A DNA stretch of 60,348 nucleotides from Sphingomonas sp. SRS2 (GTDB taxonomy: Bacteria; Pseudomonadota; Alphaproteobacteria; Sphingomonadales; Sphingomonadaceae). Below the pieces are notes generated by a model, which searched no databases, had not been told where the DNA came from, and saw only the letters and a program-made list of their open reading frames with translations. Below, in pieces: positions 1 through 5,773 of the stretch. The DNA lies in contig NZ_LARW01000112.1 of assembly GCF_000971055.1 (NCBI RefSeq), positions 1 through 60,348 on the forward strand, read 5' to 3'. Position numbers and translations under genes: made by a program. How positions within the stretch are numbered: position 1 is the stretch's first letter; every line of letters starts with the position of its first letter.

Positions 1-2
1 CG

Positions 3-230
3 GCCGGCGGGCTCATCTTCATAGCTGCAGCGACTGACAATCTGATTCGTGCGATCGATCTGCGCACCGGCAAGACAGTTTGGAAGGACACGCTGCCCGC
101 AGGCGGGCAGGCGACCCCGGCGGTTTACGAGGTCAACGGCAAGCAATATCTCGTGATCATGGCGGGCGGCCATCATTTCATGGAGACGCCGATCGGCGAC
201 GCGCTGATTGCCTATGCACTGCCCGAGTGA
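3..230 (+). CDS. PQQ-dependent membrane dehydrogenase, C-terminal end (partial)
   Basis: This is the last 75 codons of a gene that begins before the window. The reading frame ends in ...IAYALPE and TGA at 228-230. The segment contains GGQATPAVYEVNGKQY and VIMAGGHH, which closely match the last propeller blade of membrane-bound quinoprotein dehydrogenases of the glucose/quinate/shikimate family. These oxidise polyols or sugars in the periplasm with pyrroloquinoline quinone and pass electrons to ubiquinone. The substrate cannot be told from this fragment, so no symbol is given. Confidence 0.8.
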   Translation, partial: AGGLIFIAAATDNLIRAIDLRTGKTVWKDTLPAGGQATPAVYEVNGKQYLVIMAGGHHFMETPIGDALIAYALPE

Positions 231-451
231 AATCAGGGCGCCTTCCCAGGCCAGCTATCTCCGCTGTATTTCTTTGTTGTCCTGACCGGGCCAGACCGCC
301 GGGTGACGAGCTGCGCAATGCGGTCGATGAACATCACTTCCGACCGACTGAGACCCGGCAGGACGCGGGCGGCAAGCCGAGTGGGAATACCCCTCGGTTT
401 CGCGACGTAAACTCAACGAGGTCAAATTTATAACGAATAAGCGAAGCTTAA

Positions 452-469
452 TAGTGCCTCAAGGCACTA
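452..469. repeat. 8-bp perfect inverted repeat in the spacer 231-514
   Basis: The arms TAGTGCCT and AGGCACTA are separated by CA. The repeat lies in a relatively AT-rich spacer between the dehydrogenase stop codon and the prophage left end. No T-tract follows it, so it is either a weak terminator of the dehydrogenase transcript or a regulator site. I see no gene in the rest of 231-514. Confidence 0.4.
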
Positions 470-514
470 GGGTAGAGCGGTAACCAGTAACATTTATCGT
501 TATTTTTGATCACA

Positions 515-529
515 ATGGTAGCGGAGGAG
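515..529. repeat. attL core (15-bp copy of tRNA-Met 3' end)
   Basis: The 15-mer atggtagcggaggag here is identical to 11836-11850, where it forms the 3' end of the tRNA-Met gene. Here there is no tRNA body next to it. Sequence to the left is host spacer, and sequence to the right runs straight into the prophage methylase gene. This is the expected left attachment site of an element integrated into the tRNA 3' end. Confidence 0.85.
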
Positions 530-567
530 CGTGTTGGCCAGAAACATCCCTTGGTCCGCGCGTCCAT

Positions 568-1413
568 TTAGCCCGGAAATAGCTCAACGAGCCGGTCCGG
601 CGGGAGGTTGCTGATCACCAACTCGCGCGCCTCCACCTCATTCCCCCCCCCGCCGATCGAATAGATCAGGCTCAACTCCGCCATCGCGAAGCCGTCGAAG
701 ATGCGTCGGATTTCCGAATGATCGTTTATGCTGAGCAGGAACGTGCCGCGGATTCCCCGGAGCGCCTCTGCCATAACTGGAAACTGCGCGCGATCGAACA
801 GCTCGCGTCCATAATCCCCCTCCGAGCCATAATATGGCGGGTCGAGATAGAAGAGGGTTTCGGCTCGATCATATCGCTCGATGAAGTCGCGCCAGGGCAG
901 TCGCTCGATGACCACACCGGCGAGACGTTCGTGGATCGACTCGAGCAGCGGTCCCAGCTTCGTGACATCGAAGGCGCCCGGTTCGCCTGGGCTGACGCCG
1001 AAACTTCGCCCAGCGACCTTGCCGCCGAAGGCAAGGCGTTGAAGATAGAGGAAGCGCGCGGCGCGCTCGAGGTCCGTCTGTGTGGAAGGATCTATCCGCA
1101 TGAGGCGCTCGAAGCCCGCCCGTGTGGTAAGCTGGAAGCGGAGCATGTCGAGGAACGCGACATAGTGCCGCTGGAGGATCCGGAAGAAGGTCGACACATC
1201 CTCTGACCAGTCATTGATGACCTCGGCGGATGCCCTCCGACTGCGACGCAGGAATATTCCACCCATCCCGACGAAGGCCTCGGCATAGGTATGATGGGGG
1301 ATACGATCGATCGTCCGCGTGATTGGGCGCGCCAGTCTGCGCTTGCCGCCAATATACCCGGCCGCAGGGTGCGTGGATGATACGAAATCGTCGAAAAGCA
1401 GACTCGACTCCAT
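568..1413 (-). CDS. DNA adenine methylase (D12 class, Dam-like)
   Basis: This phage methylase would transfer a methyl group from SAM to N6 of adenine. Motif I is seen as GYIGGKRRLARPI near the N-terminus, followed by EAFVGMGGIFLRR. The catalytic motif IV is DPPYYGSEGDYG. The start chosen is the ATG at 1413 (281 aa). The frame stays open to 1542, but the 43 extra residues are arginine/proline-rich and unlike the family. Its stop codon lies 38 bp inside attL. In an excised circle it would converge with the recombinase, whose stop would overlap it. It probably protects phage DNA from host restriction or alters gene expression; its recognition site cannot be read from sequence. Confidence 0.85.
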   Translation of the reverse strand: MESSLLFDDFVSSTHPAAGYIGGKRRLARPITRTIDRIPHHTYAEAFVGMGGIFLRRSRRASAEVINDWSEDVSTFFRILQRHYVAFLDMLRFQLTTRAGFERLMRIDPSTQTDLERAARFLYLQRLAFGGKVAGRSFGVSPGEPGAFDVTKLGPLLESIHERLAGVVIERLPWRDFIERYDRAETLFYLDPPYYGSEGDYGRELFDRAQFPVMAEALRGIRGTFLLSINDHSEIRRIFDGFAMAELSLIYSIGGGGNEVEARELVISNLPPDRLVELFPG

Positions 1414-1568
1414 GTCCGATGTTCCATATTCGTTCCGCCGTCCGGTGCCGGATGGCGGGATGCGACTCAGGCGGCCGCTTGGGGACATGGTGGGTGCTAT
1501 CCACCGGCTCGGAGCGTTGGCGCGCTCCGGCCCCCGCCTCACCGGGCGAGGGTATTCTATTCAGAGGA

Positions 1569-1613
1569 CTGCAAATCCGCCGTCAGTCCGCAGAAATCCG
1601 CCAAAGTTTGCAG
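1569..1613. promoter_or_regulatory. Operator-like repeat array between divergent prophage genes
   Basis: Within the 343-bp gap between the methylase (minus) and the gene at 1757 (plus) are two direct copies of AAATCCGCC, at 1573-1581 and 1594-1602, exactly 21 bp apart. They are enclosed by a 7-bp inverted pair, CTGCAAA at 1569-1575 and TTTGCAG at 1607-1613. A 21-bp period is two helical turns, so a dimeric regulator could bind both copies on one face. The regulator is unknown. The rest of 1414-1756 shows no convincing gene. Confidence 0.4.
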
Positions 1614-1756
1614 ATTTCACCCTTCGTTCCCGGCATGTGATTTCAACGACTTACGGGGCAAGTGAAAACTTTTCGCCCACTATTCCCGTAATTTCTGGTG
1701 CCTGTTTCGGGGAATCCCATTGACCGAATCGACGCTTATGTTCTCTTTGCGTTCTC

Positions 1757-2224
1757 ATGGCGCGCGGCATTTCCCACTTTCCGGAATGGACCCACTGGGT
1801 CAGCGAGATGAAGCTGGTCCGGGATGCGAAGCCGGACGACTTTGGGGTGAGCGTCAACTGCGACATCTGCAAGCAATGGCGGTCGGTCGACCTCGACGCG
1901 ATCATCGCGATGAAGGGTGAGAACTTCTCACTGATCAATAAGCGGTTCCGCTGCAAGTTGACCCCCGGGTGCGAAGGGTGGAACGCCTTCCATTATCAGA
2001 GCGGCGTATATCGGCCGCTATGGACAGAGGCGCAGGCTGACCGCTGGATATACCAGGACTATGAGCGAAAGCGCCGAGTTGAAGCCGCACGGGCTTATAT
2101 CGGCGCGCTGTTGACCGGCAATGTTGTCAGGGACGATCCCGCGCCGCTGGGCGTTGATCCGAATGCCTGGGCCATTGCGAACGATGGGGAACGGCGGCGC
2201 CTGATCAGGCAAGCGCGCGGGTGA
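1757..2224 (+). CDS. Hypothetical prophage protein with two CxnC pairs
   Basis: This is a 155-aa protein with no family that I recognise. It has CDICKQW near residues 34-40 and CKLTPGC near residues 66-72, four cysteines spaced as in a zinc ribbon. The sequence between them is polar and includes FRCK. The C-terminal half is helical and basic (RKRRVEAARAY, GERRRLIRQARG). It is the first plus-strand gene of the left arm, downstream of the 1569-1613 repeat array. It may be a small nucleic-acid-binding or zinc-structured protein; that is inference only. Confidence 0.55.
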   Translation: MARGISHFPEWTHWVSEMKLVRDAKPDDFGVSVNCDICKQWRSVDLDAIIAMKGENFSLINKRFRCKLTPGCEGWNAFHYQSGVYRPLWTEAQADRWIYQDYERKRRVEAARAYIGALLTGNVVRDDPAPLGVDPNAWAIANDGERRRLIRQARG

Positions 2225-2283
2225 GTATGTTCGCGGCAGACGGTCTGTTGGACGGGGGAGGATTTACGCCTTAACGTACGTCC

Positions 2284-2922
2284 ATGCGCTTTCACCTAGT
2301 CTATAGCGGGCCTCTCAAGGCGGGCGGCAATCGGCCTAAACCTGCAAATGCTGGCGAGATCCGTCGGGCACTTAGCCCGCAACTCCAGATGCTGTGGGAA
2401 ACGCATGCGGCAATGCGTGAACTTCACAAGGACGGCGCCTTGCACCCACAAGGTGCTCGCTTAACCATGTCGCGAGATACGGGGCCTCTCTCACAACGTC
2501 AGATTGCAGCCGAATTCCCGCGATATGGGATTGTCGATTTGCTTACCCACATCGATGTCGCAGGCCGGAACTACATGCCGATCGTCCGGAGCAACCTGCA
2601 TCTAAATTGCGAGTTGGACATTCTCTTCCTGCGCCAGCAAGATCCCGGCGACTTAATCTCCCAAGGTGGCGACATCGACAACCGCATCAAGGTTCTCCTC
2701 GACGCCCTCCGTGTACCATCGCCCGAAGAAGCTAGCAAAATAGAGGTGCCGGAAGGCTTGACGCACTGCCTGATGGAAAGCGACACCCTAGTTTCACGCC
2801 TGAATGTCGATACTGACAGGCTGCTCTGCCCCACCACAGCGCGTCCGGACGAGGTCCATTTGATTGTTAACGTAACCATCAAGGTGCTGCGCGTCACCAA
2901 TTACAACCTCTGCCTTATCTAA
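2284..2922 (+). CDS. RusA-like Holliday-junction-resolvase family protein (tentative)
   Basis: The protein has 212 aa. The core GDIDNRIKVLLDALR matches the RusA signature (acidic residues, Asn, a Lys, then D-A-L) near residues 130-145. It is followed by MESDTLVSRLNV and a C-terminal VHLIVNVTIKVL strand, in the order seen in RusA. RusA enzymes cleave branched DNA during phage replication. This protein is longer than RusA (about 120 aa) because of a roughly 95-residue N-terminal region of unknown role. Base composition is visibly lower in GC than its neighbours, suggesting a separate origin. It ends 27 bp before the convergent Rz1 gene. Confidence 0.5.
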   Translation: MRFHLVYSGPLKAGGNRPKPANAGEIRRALSPQLQMLWETHAAMRELHKDGALHPQGARLTMSRDTGPLSQRQIAAEFPRYGIVDLLTHIDVAGRNYMPIVRSNLHLNCELDILFLRQQDPGDLISQGGDIDNRIKVLLDALRVPSPEEASKIEVPEGLTHCLMESDTLVSRLNVDTDRLLCPTTARPDEVHLIVNVTIKVLRVTNYNLCLI

Positions 2923-2948
2923 ACTTCGATCGTTGATATCGGGAAAGG

Positions 2949-3257
2949 TCAGCAATCGGGTGTCGGCGCACCTGCATCCCTGAACCATCGGCAAAGCCTC
3001 GCAACTTGATCCCAGCCACGCCGGCCCCAGGAGGCATGTTCGATATCATAGGCGTCAAGCGCCGCGGCGCTGTCGTTGGCCACCGCGCCCGCGTCAAGCT
3101 GCGGCTCTGCCTCGACGATCAGGTCAGCAGCCGGCGGGGCTTTCACGCCCGCGCTCTCGGGCCTGCCGCTGCAGGATGGCGCAAGCGCGCTGGCGCTGAC
3201 GATCAGACAGGCGAGCATCAGGGAGCGGGGCGACAGCCGCGCGTTCGGCATTTTCAT
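2949..3257 (-). CDS. Rz1-like outer-membrane spanin lipoprotein
   Basis: This 102-aa protein begins MKMPNARLSPRSLMLACLIV and has a hydrophobic signal ending in LAPSC, an imperfect lipobox. A proline/alanine-rich stretch follows. Its first 134 bases lie inside the 3' end of the upstream Rz-like gene in another frame, which is the classic Rz/Rz1 overlapping architecture. The spanin pair is thought to fuse the inner and outer membranes in the last step of lysis. The C-terminal part is longer than in lambda Rz1 and contains two tryptophans. Confidence 0.6.
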   Translation of the reverse strand: MKMPNARLSPRSLMLACLIVSASALAPSCSGRPESAGVKAPPAADLIVEAEPQLDAGAVANDSAAALDAYDIEHASWGRRGWDQVARLCRWFRDAGAPTPDC

Positions 3258-3504
3258 CGGCTTGGTTCCTCTTCTGGTCGGAAATGCGGGTATCCGCCGC
3301 GCTGGCGTCGGCCTGGCGGATCACAGGGGCGATGGCGGCCTCGCGCTTCGCCTCATGCTCATCGATGACGCCGCGATCATAGGCGCACTTGGCGACGGAC
3401 AGCAGCGCGACGAGCGCACCTATGAGGGCTGCATAGCCAACGACACTGGCGGCACGTTTGGAAAGCCCGGCGCGCATAGCCAGCGCCGTGAGAGCGGTAA
3501 TCAT
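3124..3504 (-). CDS. Rz-like inner-membrane spanin
   Basis: The protein has 126 aa. A single N-terminal membrane segment (about residues 17-40, VVGYAALIGALVALLSV) is followed by a charged, coiled-coil-prone periplasmic domain (QADASAADTRISDQKR, DARLSDRQRQRA), as in phage i-spanins. It starts 2 bp after the holin-like gene stop and contains the start of the Rz1-like gene in another frame. Function is assigned from topology and position in the cassette, not from a specific motif. Confidence 0.65.
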   Translation of the reverse strand: MITALTALAMRAGLSKRAASVVGYAALIGALVALLSVAKCAYDRGVIDEHEAKREAAIAPVIRQADASAADTRISDQKRNQADENAERAAVAPLPDARLSDRQRQRACAILQRQARERGRESPAGC

Positions 3505-3506
3505 GG

Positions 3507-3845
3507 TCAGGATCCTTTGACGGGAATAGGGTCTGTCGGCGCATTCTCGACGCGAACCGGCATCGGGTCATCGCTCGAAGCCGAAGGCGAACCCTTTGCG
3601 AGCTGCTCGTTGGTTTTGCCTCGTGTCACCTCTTCCCACCCGGCGCGCACGGCGGCGACGAGATCGCGGAGGAAAAGTATCAAACCCGTTGCGATGCCGC
3701 CCAGCAGCACATCGCCCTTGTCGGGCACGCCGCCCGTCCTGAACGTGCCGATGACGATCGCGCCAAGGACGAGCACGACAAGGCCCGCAAGGATGAACAG
3801 CCCCAGCTTGTCCCGGCGATGGCAGGGGTCTTCCTCCAACCTCAT
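3507..3845 (-). CDS. Holin-like small membrane protein
   Basis: The protein has 112 aa with the ATG at 3843-3845, which shares ATGA with the endolysin stop. The open frame extends upstream inside the endolysin gene, but translational coupling favours this start. There are two membrane segments, LGLFILAGLVVLVLGAIVI and VLLGGIATGLILFLRDLVAA, followed by a long polar, proline-rich tail. Size, topology and position between endolysin and spanins fit a holin, which opens the inner membrane to release the endolysin. Confidence 0.6.
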   Translation of the reverse strand: MRLEEDPCHRRDKLGLFILAGLVVLVLGAIVIGTFRTGGVPDKGDVLLGGIATGLILFLRDLVAAVRAGWEEVTRGKTNEQLAKGSPSASSDDPMPVRVENAPTDPIPVKGS

Positions 3846-4516
3846 GCCAGCACCTTCATAAGCTCCGCGTGCAGATCGAGAACATGGTCGAGGCCGATCG
3901 CGCCACCGTTCGTGATTCGGCGGGCCTCGCGCAGGTCGCCACGGTCGCACGCCGCGTTAACCTCGCCTGCGCGCCAGAAGTCGCAGGCGATGAGCAGTGA
4001 GATCGCCGGCTGCGCCGCCATGTCGGGATGATAAGCCAAGCCGATGCCAAGGCGGCGATCGGCGGCGGCGTAATTGTCCCGCCCGGTCAGCTGCAGCATA
4101 CCCCGCCCGCGAAAATCATAGCCGTCCGTGCTCGGCCAGGGCGCGTTCCCCATGCGCCCGCCATAGGCTCTGGATGCGATCTCGACCGGCTTGCCCACGC
4201 ACAGCGCGGCGACGGCCGGACTGAAATGGCGCGGCCAGATCGCCACCAGACGCTCGGCGCGGTAGTTTAAATTTTCCGTGAAAGTCGTGAAGCCGCCGGT
4301 CTCATTGGCGCATTGCGCGATTAGGTTCGCGAGCCTCGCCGGCGTCGTTATGTCGAACGCTGGCAGATGGACGATGCACGCCCGCGCAAGCTCGTCGATT
4401 GTCTCCGCTTTGGCATTCGGCCCCACCAGGCGCAGCAGCCCGGCATAGGTGTTGCGCCCGGCAATGCCGTCGGCGGCGAGGCTCAGGCGAGCCTGTACGC
4501 TTTTCCAGTCGATCAT
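3842..4516 (-). CDS. GH19 (chitinase-like) phage endolysin
   Basis: This 224-aa peptidoglycan hydrolase contains a GH19 fold. The catalytic region is QCANETGGFTTFTENLNY with both expected glutamates, and a later substrate region is YDFRGRGMLQLTGRDNYA, which is highly typical of phage GH19 lysozymes. The first 35 residues (WKSVQARL...GIAGRNTYAGLL) resemble a short peptidoglycan-binding repeat. There is no signal peptide, so export would depend on the holin. It overlaps the genes on each side by ATGA, giving one translationally coupled lysis operon. Confidence 0.85.
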   Translation of the reverse strand: MIDWKSVQARLSLAADGIAGRNTYAGLLRLVGPNAKAETIDELARACIVHLPAFDITTPARLANLIAQCANETGGFTTFTENLNYRAERLVAIWPRHFSPAVAALCVGKPVEIASRAYGGRMGNAPWPSTDGYDFRGRGMLQLTGRDNYAAADRRLGIGLAYHPDMAAQPAISLLIACDFWRAGEVNAACDRGDLREARRITNGGAIGLDHVLDLHAELMKVLA

Positions 4517-4983
4517 TCATCTTCTCCATCGTCGGATTCGTCGAACTCGGCCGCCTTCACCGCCGCCTCGAGGGACGCCTTCATTACGGCCGCCGCTTCG
4601 GCGGCCTCGGTCTCCCGATGCGCCTGCCGCTGCGCGACGATTTCGGGGATGAGTTCCGGCACCTTTTCGGGTGCGGCCTTGAACAGCATGAGGACGCCCT
4701 CGAACGCACTGTCGAGGTTGACCACCTTGTGCCTCTGCGCTGCCAGGCGCGCCTCGCACAGATGCCTTTCGACCCGCTGCTCGCGCCGGATCGCCTTCAG
4801 CTGCCGGCCCTGCTTGTTGACCAGCTCGAGCAGGACATTGTCGGTCTGCGCCCGCTTTCTCCGTTGGTGTTCCCAATATTTGGTGATCAGAACACCGATG
4901 CCGCCGCTGCCGACCGCCGTGATCAGGGCCGAGAGGACAATCCCCCACACCGGAACCGAAGGCATAAGAGCAGCTGTCAGCAT
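4513..4983 (-). CDS. Small membrane protein heading the lysis operon
   Basis: The protein has 156 aa. The ATG at 4983 has a good GGAG ribosome site 7 bp upstream. One N-terminal membrane segment (VWGIVLSALITAVGSGGIGVLI) is followed by a long charged, coiled-coil-like region and a very acidic end (EFDESDDGEDE). It overlaps the endolysin start by ATGA. It may be a second holin, antiholin or pinholin-like component; I cannot assign a family. An intrinsic terminator sits only about 20 bp upstream. Confidence 0.6.
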   Translation of the reverse strand: MLTAALMPSVPVWGIVLSALITAVGSGGIGVLITKYWEHQRRKRAQTDNVLLELVNKQGRQLKAIRREQRVERHLCEARLAAQRHKVVNLDSAFEGVLMLFKAAPEKVPELIPEIVAQRQAHRETEAAEAAAVMKASLEAAVKAAEFDESDDGEDE

Positions 4984-5000
4984 TGATGATCTCCAGGCAC

Positions 5001-5022
5001 AAAAAAACCCGCGCAAGGCGGG
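5001..5022 (-). terminator. Intrinsic terminator just upstream of the lysis operon
   Basis: Read on the minus strand, the stem CCCGC / GCGGG with a 5-nt loop is followed by a run of seven T. It lies between the tail-fibre gene and the first lysis gene, in the same orientation as both. It would stop leftward late transcription unless antitermination occurs. Confidence 0.65.
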
Positions 5023-5122
5023 CAGAAAACGGGAGGAACAACTCTACTGCGGCTCTACTTTCGCGCCGCTTGCAGCCGTTCGCTTGCTTTCATCTAAACG
5101 CTACCTTCGCTATGCCCCGCCA

Positions 5123-5773
5123 ATGCAAATGTTCAGGATTTCCAGACTGGCCACCGTCGTTATGGTCACGGGCGCGCTGAGCATTATTCCGCTGGCAGCC
5201 TTGGCCTTCAGCATGTTCCACATCTCGGCACTGGGTCGCTTCACGGAAATCATTTCCGACACCATCGCTACAAAGCAGGGCGGTGTTTTGATCTTGGGCG
5301 ACAGCATCGCACTGCAATCTGGACTACCGCCCGCCTGCGCATCGCGGTCACTCAATGTGAGTGTCGGAGGCATAGGCGCGCTGCGGGCTTCAATTGTCGC
5401 CCGCTTTGTCGTTCCAATTGCGAAGCCTTCTAGAGCTATTGTCGCCATTGGCGTGAACGACGTAGGTGGATTTCGCACGATCTCGGATGAACTCTTTCGA
5501 TCTCGCTACCACGCGCTTTTGGACAGCACCGGCGCAAGTCTTTACGCACTATCTGCCATTCTCCCTGTCGAGACAGACAAGATAACGATTGTGGATCCGG
5601 CGCGTATCGCGACCACGAACCGATTTATCCGTGAGGAAGCTCGTCGCCGAAGCGTTCATTATATTGCGCCGCCAGCAAACGTCCGTGGGTTGACCACCGA
5701 TGGATTACATCTCAACGCCGCCGGACATCAGATGTGGCAGAAGCGCATCGAACCATTCTGCTCTGCGCTTTGA
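5123..5773 (+). CDS. SGNH/GDSL-family hydrolase (prophage moron)
   Basis: The protein has 216 aa. An N-terminal membrane or signal segment (VVMVTGALSIIPLAALAFSM) precedes an SGNH hydrolase. Block I is LILGDSIA with the nucleophile Ser, block III is GVNDVGG, and block V is DGLHLNAAGH with the Asp and His of the triad. Such enzymes remove acyl groups from carbohydrates or lipids. The gene is on the strand opposite to its neighbours, is visibly AT-richer, and its TGA directly abuts the stop of the convergent tail-fibre gene (tgatca). It looks like a cargo gene acting at the cell envelope, perhaps altering a surface glycan; that role is inference. Alternative start: the ATG at 5129. Confidence 0.75.
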   Translation: MQMFRISRLATVVMVTGALSIIPLAALAFSMFHISALGRFTEIISDTIATKQGGVLILGDSIALQSGLPPACASRSLNVSVGGIGALRASIVARFVVPIAKPSRAIVAIGVNDVGGFRTISDELFRSRYHALLDSTGASLYALSAILPVETDKITIVDPARIATTNRFIREEARRRSVHYIAPPANVRGLTTDGLHLNAAGHQMWQKRIEPFCSAL

